From NCBI RefSeq assembly GCF_000212695.1, contig NC_015514.1:1302001-1366000 (forward strand): a stretch of DNA of 64,000 nt, given 5' to 3'. Source of the DNA: Cellulomonas fimi ATCC 484. Lineage in GTDB: Bacteria > Actinomycetota > Actinomycetes > Actinomycetales > Cellulomonadaceae. Under the pieces are notes generated by a model, which did not search any database, was not told where the DNA came from, and saw only the letters and a list, made by a program, of their open reading frames with translations. A program made the position numbers and the translations under genes. Shown piece after piece: positions 49,223-57,549 of this stretch (its first letter is position 1; each line of letters begins with the position of its first letter).

Positions 49223-49593
49223 TCTACCTCACCGCCGAGGAGCTCCTTGCTGTCGCGCGACGGGTCGTCGGCGACCTCGTGGTCCGAGACGTCGGTCTGA
49301 TCGAGTCCGCCGCAGCCCGTCCCCGGACTCAGATCGGCGGTGCCGACGCGTATCCGGACCTCCTCGCCAAGGCAGCGGCACTCCTGCACTCGCTGACTCG
49401 CAACCGCGCCCTGGTGGACGGGAACACGCGACTGGCGCTTGCCGGCACCATCGTGTTCCTCGGCGTCAACGGAACACGGCTGACCGCGACGAACGACGAG
49501 GCGTACGACCTCATCATGGACGTCGCGGCCGGCCGCGTGGACGACGTCGAGAGCATTCGCGCCCGCCTCCTCCGGCTCACCGGAGCCTGGTGA
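49219..49593 (+). CDS. Doc-like (Fic fold) toxin with altered active site
   Basis: 124-residue Death-on-curing-family protein. Fold motifs such as YLTAEELLAVARRVVGD, DAYPDLLAKAAALLHSLTRN and LAGTIVFLGVNG are present. The active site, normally His-x-Phe-x-Asp-x-Asn-Lys-Arg, reads RALVDGNTR: the catalytic His is Arg63 and the Lys is Thr70. In Doc these residues (His66, Lys73) do the kinase-type chemistry on EF-Tu. Loss of both suggests an inactive toxin kept with its antitoxin. The reading frame is otherwise intact. Confidence 0.85.
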   Translation: MIYLTAEELLAVARRVVGDLVVRDVGLIESAAARPRTQIGGADAYPDLLAKAAALLHSLTRNRALVDGNTRLALAGTIVFLGVNGTRLTATNDEAYDLIMDVAAGRVDDVESIRARLLRLTGAW

Positions 49594-49726
49594 GCCGGAG
49601 CGCGACGTGAGCGGGCAAGGCCACCCTTGTCCCTCTCCTGACGCACCCGCCCACGGCCTGCTACCCCGTGCGATCACCTCGTCGTCGAGGACGCCTCGGC
49701 ACGGCGCGGCATGTGAGGATCGGCGG

Positions 49727-50017
49727 GTGACCGGTGCGGATGTCGTCGTCAGTGCGCTCGCGATCAACGTGACGATCCCTGCGGACCTGAGGTGGACGGA
49801 CGAGCGGCGCGGCGAGGCGTTCGAGCTGCAGACGCTCAACGTGCGGCTGCTCCCGGACGGGACGCTGGCCGCGAAGGCGTACGGGCGACCGGTCGCGGGC
49901 GGGCGGGGAGCGTACGTGTCGTTCCGCGTGCCGGACCGGCCGGAGCTCGCAGCGCTCGTCGCAGCGGCGGCGGACCGGGCGGCAGAGCGATGGGCCGCGC
50001 ACGGAGGTCTTGGCTGA
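49727..50017 (+). CDS. Small hypothetical protein
   Basis: 96-residue protein, start VTGADVVVSALAINVTIPADLR, with a beta-rich first part (FELQTLNVRLLPDGTLAAKAYG) and an Ala-rich helix at the end. I do not recognise the family. The GTG at 49727 begins the folded part; a longer frame to 49607 is low complexity. It lies between the toxin-antitoxin pair and a small acidic protein gene. Confidence 0.5.
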   Translation: MTGADVVVSALAINVTIPADLRWTDERRGEAFELQTLNVRLLPDGTLAAKAYGRPVAGGRGAYVSFRVPDRPELAALVAAAADRAAERWAAHGGLG

Positions 50018-50180
50018 CACCAGCGACCGGCGCATCGAGCTGCTGGGCCGCCCGGGTGGTGGACACCCCGGCGCGAAGCGGTGCGGGTCGGCGGGAGGGC
50101 TGCGTCGAGCCCACGGCGCACCCGCCCACGAGGACGACGGAGGGCAGCACCGCGAGCGCGCCACGACGCGTGACCTGCAT
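50018..50180 (-). pseudogene. Possible truncated lipoprotein gene
   Basis: On the minus strand an open frame begins at ATG 50180 with MQVTRRGALAVLPSVVLVGG and a following Cys, a textbook lipoprotein signal (lipobox VGGC). After about 54 codons the frame enters the antisense of the 96-residue gene and becomes Arg/Pro-rich. It is either a truncated lipoprotein remnant or a chance signal-like frame. No good ribosome site is seen. Confidence 0.3.
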
Positions 50181-50284
50181 GGGCGCACGGTGACCCCGTG
50201 GTTGCCGCGCTGCACGTCGGGCGTCGCGCCCGGCGCGGGCCGGCTCGGGATGCGCACGGCGCGGTGCGGTGTCAGCGTGGAGCG

Positions 50285-50509
50285 ATGACGACCCCCGACG
50301 ACACCCCCACCACCCCCGACGACGGCACGCTGCCCCCGGACGACACGTCGACGCCAACGGCCCGCTCGGTCGAGGGCGAGACGCCCGACCCCGACGCCGA
50401 CCCCGGGATGCTCAACCCGCGCACGGGTGCGCAGGCGTCCGGCGAGGAGGGCACGGGCTACGACGACCCCGATGCGGACCCCGCGAACCTCAACCCGCGG
50501 GAGGGCTGA
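50285..50509 (+). CDS. Small acidic protein with internal repeat
   Basis: 74-residue Asp/Pro/Thr-rich protein (pI very low). The motif DPDADPGMLNPRTG is repeated as DPDADPANLNPREG near the end, so a 14-residue unit is duplicated. No signal peptide or known domain is seen. It may be a disordered Ca-binding or crowding protein. The zinc dehydrogenase gene begins just after its stop. Confidence 0.55.
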   Translation: MTTPDDTPTTPDDGTLPPDDTSTPTARSVEGETPDPDADPGMLNPRTGAQASGEEGTGYDDPDADPANLNPREG

Positions 50510-50511
50510 CG

Positions 50512-51705
50512 GTGCGGGCCCTCACCTGGCAGGGCCGCGAGAAGGTGTCGGTCGAGACGGTGGCCGACCCGACGATCCAGGACCCGACGGACGCGGTCGT
50601 GCGCGTCACGTCGACGGCGATCTGCGGCTCGGACCTGCACCTGTACGGCTTCCTCGGCGCCTACCTGGAGCGCGGCGACATCCTCGGGCACGAGGCCATG
50701 GGTGTGGTCGAGGCGGTCGGTGCGGGCGTGCAGAACCTGCGCGTCGGCGACCGGGTCGTGGTGCCGTTCGGGATCGCGTGCGGCACGTGCTTCATGTGCC
50801 GGCGCGGCCTGCAGTCGCAGTGCGAGACGACGCAGGTGCACGAGCAGGACAAGGGTGCCGCGCTGTTCGGGTACACGTCGCTGTACGGCAGCGTGCCGGG
50901 CGGGCAGGCGCAGTACCTGCGCGTCCCGCAGGCGCACTACGGGCCGGTGGTCGTGCCGGACGACGGCGAGCCTGACGAGCGGTACCTGTACCTGTCGGAC
51001 GTGCTGCCGACGGCGTGGCAGGCGGTCGAGTACGCCGACGTCCCGGCCGGCGGAACGGTGGTCGTCGTGGGCCTGGGGCCGATCGGCCAGATGTCGGCGC
51101 GGATCGCGCGGCACCGCGGCGCGGCTCGGGTGATCGGGCTCGACCTGGTGCCCGAGCGGCTCGCGATGGCGCAGCGGCACGGGATCGACGTGATCGACGT
51201 CGGCAGCACGGACGACGTGCTCGGTGCGGTCCGGGACCTCACCGACGGGCGCGGTGCGGACTCCGCGATCGACGCGGTCGGCATGGAGGCGCACGGCTCG
51301 CCGCTCGCGGCGGGTGCGCAGCGGGCCGCGGTCGTGCTGCCCGACGCCGTGGCGCGGCCGTTCATGGAGAAGGCCGGCATCGACCGGCTGGCGGCGCTGC
51401 GGACCGCGATCGAGACCGTGCGGCGCGGGGGGACGGTGTCCGTGTCGGGCGTGTACGGCGGCGCGGTCGACCCGTTCCCGCTCATGGACATCTTCGACCG
51501 CCAGCTCACGTTCCGGTTCGGCCAGGCGAACGTGCGGCGGTGGACGGACACGCTGCTGCCGCTCGCCTCCGACCCGGCGGACCCGCTCGGGGTGCTCGAC
51601 CTGCGCACGCACCGGGTCCCGCTCGAGGACGCGCCTGCGGCCTACGCGATGTTCCAGAAGAAGGAGGACGGCTGCATCAAGGTCGTCCTGGACCCCGGAG
51701 CCTGA
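50512..51705 (+). CDS. Zinc-dependent alcohol dehydrogenase
   Basis: 397-residue MDR enzyme of the glutathione-independent formaldehyde dehydrogenase-like group. Catalytic zinc ligands are Cys38 (ICGSDLH) and His60-Glu61 (GHE). Structural zinc cysteines are C90, C93, C96 and C104 (CGTCFMCRRGLQSQC). The NAD motif VVVVGLGPIGQMSARIA is followed by an acidic residue, suggesting NAD. The alcohol or aldehyde substrate is unknown. The GTG at 50512 begins two bases after the previous stop, so they may be coupled. Confidence 0.9.
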   Translation: MRALTWQGREKVSVETVADPTIQDPTDAVVRVTSTAICGSDLHLYGFLGAYLERGDILGHEAMGVVEAVGAGVQNLRVGDRVVVPFGIACGTCFMCRRGLQSQCETTQVHEQDKGAALFGYTSLYGSVPGGQAQYLRVPQAHYGPVVVPDDGEPDERYLYLSDVLPTAWQAVEYADVPAGGTVVVVGLGPIGQMSARIARHRGAARVIGLDLVPERLAMAQRHGIDVIDVGSTDDVLGAVRDLTDGRGADSAIDAVGMEAHGSPLAAGAQRAAVVLPDAVARPFMEKAGIDRLAALRTAIETVRRGGTVSVSGVYGGAVDPFPLMDIFDRQLTFRFGQANVRRWTDTLLPLASDPADPLGVLDLRTHRVPLEDAPAAYAMFQKKEDGCIKVVLDPGA

Positions 51706-51730
51706 CGGTGACGCGGACGGAGGCGGACGC

Positions 51731-52786
51731 ATGAAGGTCGTCGTGGTGGGCGCGAGCGGCAACGCGGGCACGGCGCTGCTGCGCCGGCTGCACGGCGACC
51801 CGACGGTGACGTCCGTCGTCGGGGTGGCCCGGCGCACGCCGCGCACGACACCGCCGCCGCCGTACGACGTCGCGTCGTGGGTGTCGGTCGACGTGGGGGC
51901 GCGCGGCCCGGACGACGAGGTCGTCGCCGCGCTCGCCCGGGCGTTCGCGGGCGCCGACGCGGTCGTCCACCTCGCGTGGGCGATCCAGCCCAGCCACGAC
52001 CGGCAGCGCCTGGCCGACGTGAACGTCACCGGCACGCGCCGTGTCCTCGAGGCGGCCGTCCGTGCGGGCGTCCCGCACGTCGTCGCGGCGTCGTCCGTGG
52101 GCGCGTACTCGCCCGCGCCGGACGACGTGCCGCGCGCGGAGGGGTGGGCGACGGACGGGATCCGCAGCTCGCAGTACAGCGTCGACAAGGCCGCGCAGGA
52201 GCGGCTGCTCGACGAGTACGACGAGTCGCACCCGGACCTCGCCGTCGCCCGGCTGCGCCCCGCGCTCATCTTCCAGCGCGCCGCCGGGTACGAGATCACG
52301 CGGCTGTTCCTCGGGCCGTTCGTGCCCGAGCGGGTGCTCGGCGGGAAGGTGCCTGTGCTGCCGTGGCCCGCGGGCGTGCGGCTGCAGGCCGTGCACGCGG
52401 ACGACGTCGCCGAGGCGTACCGGGAGGCGGTCGTGCGTCAGGTGCGCGGCGCGTTCAACGTCGCGGCGCCGCAGGTGCTGCGCGGCGAGGACGTGGCGCG
52501 GGTCGTCGGGGGCGAGGGCACACCGGTGCGCGAGGTGCCCGTGCCGGTCGTGCGCGCGGCCATGGCGACCGCGTGGCACGCGCGCGCCCTGCCCGTCGGA
52601 CCGGGCTGGCTCGACATGGCGGTGAACGCGCCCGTGCTCGACACGACGCGCGCGGAGCGTGAGCTCGGGTGGCGCGCGTCCTGGTCGGCCGTCGACGCCG
52701 TGCGCGACGTCGTCGAGGGCATGGTCGACGGCGCCGGCACCGCGAGCCCGCCGCTGCTCCCGCGGGACCTGCCCCGCCGCCGCTGA
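51731..52786 (+). CDS. NAD-dependent epimerase/dehydratase family protein
   Basis: 351-residue extended SDR. The Rossmann start KVVVVGASGNAGTALLRRLHG, DVNVTGTRRVLEA and active-site YSVDK (with ASSVGAY as the Ser) are present. The sugar- or substrate-binding half is ordinary. The ATG is 26 bases after the dehydrogenase stop, so they are probably cotranscribed. No sugar-pathway genes neighbour it, so the substrate is open. Confidence 0.9.
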   Translation: MKVVVVGASGNAGTALLRRLHGDPTVTSVVGVARRTPRTTPPPPYDVASWVSVDVGARGPDDEVVAALARAFAGADAVVHLAWAIQPSHDRQRLADVNVTGTRRVLEAAVRAGVPHVVAASSVGAYSPAPDDVPRAEGWATDGIRSSQYSVDKAAQERLLDEYDESHPDLAVARLRPALIFQRAAGYEITRLFLGPFVPERVLGGKVPVLPWPAGVRLQAVHADDVAEAYREAVVRQVRGAFNVAAPQVLRGEDVARVVGGEGTPVREVPVPVVRAAMATAWHARALPVGPGWLDMAVNAPVLDTTRAERELGWRASWSAVDAVRDVVEGMVDGAGTASPPLLPRDLPRRR

Positions 52787-52819
52787 CGCGACGCGCGGGC
52801 GATCGGGCAGGATCGGCCC

Positions 52820-53344
52820 ATGACGCCTGACGTCTCACCCGAGCGGCACGTGTACGGACCCGTCGACGCTCCCGTCACGATCCTGGAGTTCGGCGACCTG
52901 GAGTGCCCGTACTGCCGGGCCGCGGGCCCGGTGCTGCGCGAGGTCGTCGACTCCTCCGGCGGGCTCGCGCGGCTCGTCTGGCGGCACTTCCCGCTGTTCG
53001 AGCTGCACCCCTACGCGCTGACCGCCGCGCTCGCGACCGAGGCCGCGGCGGCGGTCGGCCGGTTCTGGGACCTGCACGCGGTGCTGCTGGAGCACCAGGA
53101 CCGCCTGACCGAGCCGGACCTGCGCCGCTACGCCCGCGACCTCGGCCTCGACCCGGGCACGGTCGCGGGCGACGCGGTGCAGGCGTACGCGCCGGCGATC
53201 CAGGCGGACTACGCCGCGGCCGTCGAGCGCGGCGTGCGGGGGACGCCGACGATCCTGGTCGACGGCGTCGTGCAGCCTGGCCGGGCCCGCGTCGACACCC
53301 TTCTCGCGGCCGTGCGAGCAGCGGGAGCGCGCGCCGGCGGGTGA
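52820..53344 (+). CDS. DsbA-family thioredoxin-like protein
   Basis: 174-residue cytoplasmic thioredoxin-fold oxidoreductase (no signal peptide). The redox site is Cys29-Pro-Tyr-Cys32 in FGDLECPYCRAAGPVL. RGVRGTPTILVDGVVQPG supplies the cis-Pro loop. The helical insert (residues 65-135) is typical of DsbA/FrnE-like proteins. It may act in thiol repair of neighbouring dehydrogenases, but this is inference. Confidence 0.9.
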   Translation: MTPDVSPERHVYGPVDAPVTILEFGDLECPYCRAAGPVLREVVDSSGGLARLVWRHFPLFELHPYALTAALATEAAAAVGRFWDLHAVLLEHQDRLTEPDLRRYARDLGLDPGTVAGDAVQAYAPAIQADYAAAVERGVRGTPTILVDGVVQPGRARVDTLLAAVRAAGARAGG

Positions 53345-53382
53345 CCCGGGCGCGCACGCGGGGCGTGCGGCACCATGGCCGG

Positions 53383-54216
53383 ATGACCACGGACACGCCG
53401 ATCCCCGTCCCGCGCGCCGCGCTCGTCACCGGTGCCGGACGCGGCATCGGCCGGGGAGTCGCGCTCGGCCTGGCCCGGGCCGGGTGGGCGGTCGCGCTCG
53501 TCGGCCGCACGCGCGCGCACCTGGACGACGTCGCCGACGAGGCCCGCGCGACCGGCGCCCGCGTGACCGTCGCCGCCGGCGACCTGGTCGACCCCACCGC
53601 GGTCGAGGACGTCGTCGCGCGCGTCGAGACGGCGTTCGAGGACCTCGGCGGCGTGGGTCTGCTCGTCAACAACGCGGGCGTCATCGAGCGCGCGGAGGTC
53701 CCGTTCGACGAGGACGACGTCGAGGACGCGTGGCGCGTGGTCGAGACCAACGTGCGCGGCCCGATGCTCGTCACGCACGCGGTGCTGCCGGCCATGCTGG
53801 CGCGCGGCGGCGGGCGCGTGCTCAACGTGAACTCGGGCGCCGGGGTCAACGCGAGCCGGGCGTACACCGGGTACGGCATCAGCAAGGGCGCGCTGGCGCG
53901 GCTGACCACGCTCCTCGACGCGCAGTACCGCGAGCGCGGGCTGCGCGTGCTCGACCTGGCCCCCGGGGTCGTCGCCACGGACATGACGGGCGCGATGCCC
54001 GTGCACGACGACCGCACCGAGTGGACGCCCGTCGAGGACGTCGCGGAGCTCGTGCGGGCCTTCGGCGACGGCGAGCTCGACGCGTGGAGCGGCCGGTTCG
54101 TGCGCGCCGGGGCCGACACCGTCGCGTCGCTGCGCGCGGCGACGGCGGACGCGCTGCGGACCGACGCGCGGCGGCTGCGGCTGAGCACGTGGGGGCCGGA
54201 CGACCCGCTCGCGTGA
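53383..54216 (+). CDS. Short-chain dehydrogenase/reductase
   Basis: 277-residue classical SDR. Cofactor motif TGAGRGIGRGVALGL, NNAG, catalytic Ser in NVNSGAGVN and Tyr/Lys in YTGYGISKGAL are intact. ALVGRTRAH suggests an NADP preference. It follows the DsbA-like gene by 38 bases and is part of a same-strand run of oxidoreductases. The substrate is unknown. Confidence 0.9.
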   Translation: MTTDTPIPVPRAALVTGAGRGIGRGVALGLARAGWAVALVGRTRAHLDDVADEARATGARVTVAAGDLVDPTAVEDVVARVETAFEDLGGVGLLVNNAGVIERAEVPFDEDDVEDAWRVVETNVRGPMLVTHAVLPAMLARGGGRVLNVNSGAGVNASRAYTGYGISKGALARLTTLLDAQYRERGLRVLDLAPGVVATDMTGAMPVHDDRTEWTPVEDVAELVRAFGDGELDAWSGRFVRAGADTVASLRAATADALRTDARRLRLSTWGPDDPLA

Positions 54217-54255
54217 CCGGTCGCGCACCCGCGCGCACTCGGTGAGGATCAGGCG

Positions 54256-54696
54256 ATGGACACCTCGCCGCTGCGCCTCGAGTACACCGTCCCGTGCCCG
54301 CCCGGGGTGGCGTTCGACCTGTGGGTGCAGGAGATCGGGCGCTGGTGGCACCCGGACTACTCGCCGGACCCGCACGGGTTCCGCGGGGCGACGATCGAGC
54401 CGTGGATCGGAGGCCAGGTGCTGCTCCAGGACGAGCGCCTCGGCGCGGTCCCGGTGGGGACGGTCACCGAGGTCGACCCGCCGCACCGGCTCGTGCACAC
54501 GTCCGTGCTCGGCGTCGACGAGCAGCACCCGACGACGGTGACCGTGTCGTTCGCGCCGCTCCCCGACGGCGGGACGCTCGTCGCGTTCGAGCACGGCGGC
54601 TGGACGCCGCAGAACGTGTCGTCACGCGAGAAGTTCGCCGAGTGGCCGCGGATCCTCGACCGGTACGCGGCTCTCGCGACGGAGCGGCACGGCTGA
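54256..54696 (+). CDS. SRPBCC-fold protein (AHSA1-like)
   Basis: 146-residue START/SRPBCC protein: VPCPPGVAFDLWVQEIGRWWHP, GGQVLLQDE and GTVTEVDPPHRLVHT are the family core, with GWTPQNVSSREKF near the end. Members bind hydrophobic ligands or act in aromatic polyketide or co-chaperone roles, and no role can be assigned. It ends the same-strand oxidoreductase run and is convergent with nhaA. Confidence 0.85.
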   Translation: MDTSPLRLEYTVPCPPGVAFDLWVQEIGRWWHPDYSPDPHGFRGATIEPWIGGQVLLQDERLGAVPVGTVTEVDPPHRLVHTSVLGVDEQHPTTVTVSFAPLPDGGTLVAFEHGGWTPQNVSSREKFAEWPRILDRYAALATERHG

Positions 54697-54720
54697 CCCG
54701 GCCGGACGGAGGGGGTCGCG

Positions 54721-56100
54721 TCAGTCGGGCGCGCGCCACGGCAGCGGCGGCAGGGCGGGCGGCGGGCCGTCCCCGCCCGGCGAGCACAGCGGCAGCCGCT
54801 CGCCCAGCCAGCGCAGCAGCACCGAGCCCGCGACGGCCGCGACGAGCGACCCTGCGAGGATGCCGATCTTCGCCTCGGACAGCAGGGCCGGGTCGTCGCC
54901 GAACGCGAGCTGCGCGATGAACAGCGAGATCGTGAACCCGATCCCGGCGAGCACCGCGCCGCCGAGCAGGTGCCCGTACCGCACGCGTCCGGGCAGGTCG
55001 CCGAGGCCCAGCCGGATCGCGAGCGTCGCCGCGCCGGTGATGCCCACCGCGTTGCCGACGACGAGCGCGACCGCGACGCCGATCGTCACGCGCGAGCGGG
55101 CCGCGTCCGACAGGGCGTCCGCGTCGAGGACGACCCCCGCGTTGGCGAGCCCGAACAGCGGGACCACGACGTAGGCGGACCACGGGTGCAGGATCCGCTG
55201 GAGCCGGTCGCTCGTCGGGACGGCCGCACGTGCCGCGAGCTCCGCGAGGTGCTCACGCTCGGCCGTCGTGTCGTCGACGAGGTCGCCCGCGTAGCCCGCG
55301 ACCGCCTCGACGTGCTCGCGCTGCGGCACGGTCGCCGGGACGAGCAGCCCGACGAGGACGCCCGCGAGGGTCGCGTGCACCCCCGACGCCTGCACCGCGA
55401 GCCACAGCGCCACCCCCGCGAGCACGTAGGGCGTGAGCTGCCAGACGCGCAGCCACCGCATGACGACCATCGCCCCGACGACCACCGCCGCCGTGCCGAG
55501 CGCCACGAGGTCGACGTCGTCGGTGTAGAAGACCGCCATGACGGTGATCGCCCCGATGTCGTCGACGATCGCGAGCGTCAGCAGGAACAGCCGGAGCCGG
55601 TCGGGGCACGCGGGCCCGAACAGCGCGAGCACGCCGACGAGGAACGCGGTGTCGGTCGACATGACGACGCCCCAGCCGTGCACCGCGTCGGTGCCGGCGG
55701 TGAACGCGACGTAGATGAGCACGGGCACGAGCAGCCCGCCGACGGCGCCGAGCGCGGGAACCGCGACGGTCCGCCTGTCGCGCAGCTCCCCGGTCGTCGC
55801 CTCGCGCGCGATCTCCAGGCCGACGACGGCGAAGAACACCGCCATCGCGGCGTCGTTCACCCAGTGGTGCAGGTCCAGGTCGAGCGACATCGGGCCGACG
55901 TGGAAGCCGGCCGTGGTGTGCCACAACGCCTCGTAGGCGTGCGACCAGGGGGAGTTGGCCCAGACGAGCGCGAGGACCGTCGCGGCGAGCAGGACGAGTG
56001 CGCTGCCACCCTCGGTGGCGAGGTAGCGGCGCACGGGCGGGCTGAGGGCGGGGACCCGGACGCGCAGCGGGGGACCGGGTGTGGTGGGAGGGGCGGCCAC
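54721..56100 (-). CDS. nhaA: Na+/H+ antiporter NhaA
   Basis: 459-residue antiporter with about 12 helices. The functional core is present: STDTAFLVGVLALFG (the TDT unwound region) and the two catalytic aspartates in AIVDDIGAI. PLFGLANAGV and GIGFTISLFIAQLAF are also family marks. It exports Na+ in exchange for protons, controlling pH and salt. The GTG at 56100 is followed by a Pro-rich start of about 20 residues, and the C-terminal tail is Pro-rich. It stands upstream-separated from PPK2 by 73 bases on the same strand. Confidence 0.95.
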   Translation of the reverse strand: MAAPPTTPGPPLRVRVPALSPPVRRYLATEGGSALVLLAATVLALVWANSPWSHAYEALWHTTAGFHVGPMSLDLDLHHWVNDAAMAVFFAVVGLEIAREATTGELRDRRTVAVPALGAVGGLLVPVLIYVAFTAGTDAVHGWGVVMSTDTAFLVGVLALFGPACPDRLRLFLLTLAIVDDIGAITVMAVFYTDDVDLVALGTAAVVVGAMVVMRWLRVWQLTPYVLAGVALWLAVQASGVHATLAGVLVGLLVPATVPQREHVEAVAGYAGDLVDDTTAEREHLAELAARAAVPTSDRLQRILHPWSAYVVVPLFGLANAGVVLDADALSDAARSRVTIGVAVALVVGNAVGITGAATLAIRLGLGDLPGRVRYGHLLGGAVLAGIGFTISLFIAQLAFGDDPALLSEAKIGILAGSLVAAVAGSVLLRWLGERLPLCSPGGDGPPPALPPLPWRAPD

Positions 56101-56173
56101 GGCCCCAACGTCGCAGGTGGCACGCGTCGACGCAACGCCCGTCCGCGCAGGACGAACACGCGGCGCGTCGGCG

Positions 56174-57034
56174 TCAGAGGTGCTTCTCCGGGTCGCCGCG
56201 CAGCTGCGCGACGTGGTCGGGCACGTACGTCGAGAGCTCGCGCGGGGGTCGCTGGTAGCCGTTCGACGCCGCGGGCCGGTCGGGCAGGTGCACCTCCTCG
56301 TGCGGCACGTCGGTGTACGGGATCGTCGAGAGCAGGTGCGCCATCATGTTGAGCCGCGCGTGCTTCTTGACGTCGGACTCGACGATGAACCACGGGCTGC
56401 CGGGCACGTCGGTGTGCACGAGCATCTCGTCCTTCGCCCGGGAGTACTCCTCCCATCGAGAGATCGACTCCAGGTCCATGGGGCTCAGCTTCCACTGCCG
56501 CACGGGGTCGTTGAGCCGGGACCGGAACCGGCGCAGCTGCTCGGCGTCGGACACCGAGAACCAGTACTTGCGCAGCAGGATCCCGTCCTCGACGAGCATC
56601 TGCTCGAAGATCGGCGTCTGACGCATGAACCGCGTGTACTCCTGCGGCGTGCAGAAGCCCATGACCTTCTCGACGCCCGCGCGGTTGTACCAGGAACGGT
56701 CGAACAGCACGATCTCGCCCGCGGCGGGCAGGTGCGAGACGTACCGCTGGTAGTACCACTGCCCCTTCTCCCGCTCCGTGGGTGTCGGCAGGGCGGCGAT
56801 GCGCACGACGCGGGGGGACAGGTACTCCGTGATGCGCTTGATCGTGCCGCCCTTGCCGGCCGCGTCGCGGCCCTCGAAGACGACCACGACGCGCGCCCCG
56901 GTGTGCCGCACCCACTGCTGCACCTTGACCAGCTCGGCCTGGAGCCGGAACAGCTCGGCCTCGTAGACCTCGTCGGGGATCTTGTTCTTGCCCTTGTCCT
57001 TCGAGGGCTTGTCGCCCTTCGGCTTCTTCGCCAT
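56174..57034 (-). CDS. Polyphosphate kinase 2 (PPK2)
   Basis: 286-residue polyphosphate:NDP phosphotransferase. Walker A GRDAAGKGG (55-63) and Walker B FDRSWYNR (111-118) are intact, with YYQRYVSHLPAAGEIVL and KYWFSVSDAEQLRRF. The length (single domain) and the Lys-rich start (MAKKPKGDKPSKDKGKNK) fit PPK2 class I enzymes that convert ADP or GDP to triphosphates. It is the first gene on the minus strand before nhaA. It shares a divergent region with the molybdate operon. A VTC-domain gene elsewhere in the window (24.8 kb) is a second polyphosphate-related protein. Confidence 0.9.
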   Translation of the reverse strand: MAKKPKGDKPSKDKGKNKIPDEVYEAELFRLQAELVKVQQWVRHTGARVVVVFEGRDAAGKGGTIKRITEYLSPRVVRIAALPTPTEREKGQWYYQRYVSHLPAAGEIVLFDRSWYNRAGVEKVMGFCTPQEYTRFMRQTPIFEQMLVEDGILLRKYWFSVSDAEQLRRFRSRLNDPVRQWKLSPMDLESISRWEEYSRAKDEMLVHTDVPGSPWFIVESDVKKHARLNMMAHLLSTIPYTDVPHEEVHLPDRPAASNGYQRPPRELSTYVPDHVAQLRGDPEKHL

Positions 57035-57076
57035 GTCCGGACGCTACTGCGGGCCGGGCCGCGGCGCGGCTCGACA

Positions 57077-57128
57077 GCGGATGATCCGCGGCTGCGTCTC
57101 GACGGGGCTCTGCGATCCGCATCTGCGG
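57077..57128. promoter_or_regulatory. Repeated ATCCGC elements before the molybdate operon
   Basis: GCGGATGATCCGC (57077-57089) is a perfect palindrome. ATCCGC recurs at 57115 within CCGCATCTGCGG (57117-57128). The two direct copies start 31 bases apart, about three helical turns. They lie between PPK2 and the mod operon, ending 17 bases before the MerR/TOBE gene, a likely operator for that regulator. Confidence 0.5.
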
Positions 57129-57144
57129 CGCTACGCTCGGCCTC

Positions 57145-57549
57145 GTGACGCGCTTCCGGATCAGCGACGCCGCCGCGCTGCTCGGCGTCAGCGACGACAC
57201 CGTCCGGCGCTGGGTCGACGCGGGGACCCTCGACGCCGCTCCCGACGAGGCGGGGCGGGCGACGGTCGACGGCGCGGCGCTCGCGGCCGTCGCCGTCGAG
57301 CGTGCCCACGCACCCGCGGACCCGACGACGCGTGGCACGTCCGCCCGCAACCGGCTGCCCGGGCTCGTGACCCGCGTCGTGACCGACACGGTCATGGCGC
57401 AGGTCGAGATGCAGTGCGGACCGTTCCGCGTCGTGTCGCTCATGTCCAGCGAGGCCGTGCGCGAGCTCGGGCTGGAGGTCGGGTCGCTCGCGGTCGCGGT
57501 CGTGAAGGCGACGACGGTCGTCGTCGAGACGTCGGGCGGGAGCCGGTGA
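57145..57549 (+). CDS. MerR-HTH/TOBE molybdate-responsive regulator
   Basis: 134-residue protein. An N-terminal MerR/excisionase-type HTH (residues 4-50, RISDAAALLGVSDDTVRRWVDAG) is fused to a single TOBE/Mop molybdate-binding domain (about 68-130, RNRLPGLVTRVVTDTVMAQVEMQCGPFRVVSLMSSEAV). It would sense molybdate in place of ModE, whose winged helix and paired TOBE domains it lacks. GTG 57145 begins the HTH. It is coupled by GTGA to modA and heads modABC, arguing that it controls them. Confidence 0.9.
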   Translation: MTRFRISDAAALLGVSDDTVRRWVDAGTLDAAPDEAGRATVDGAALAAVAVERAHAPADPTTRGTSARNRLPGLVTRVVTDTVMAQVEMQCGPFRVVSLMSSEAVRELGLEVGSLAVAVVKATTVVVETSGGSR

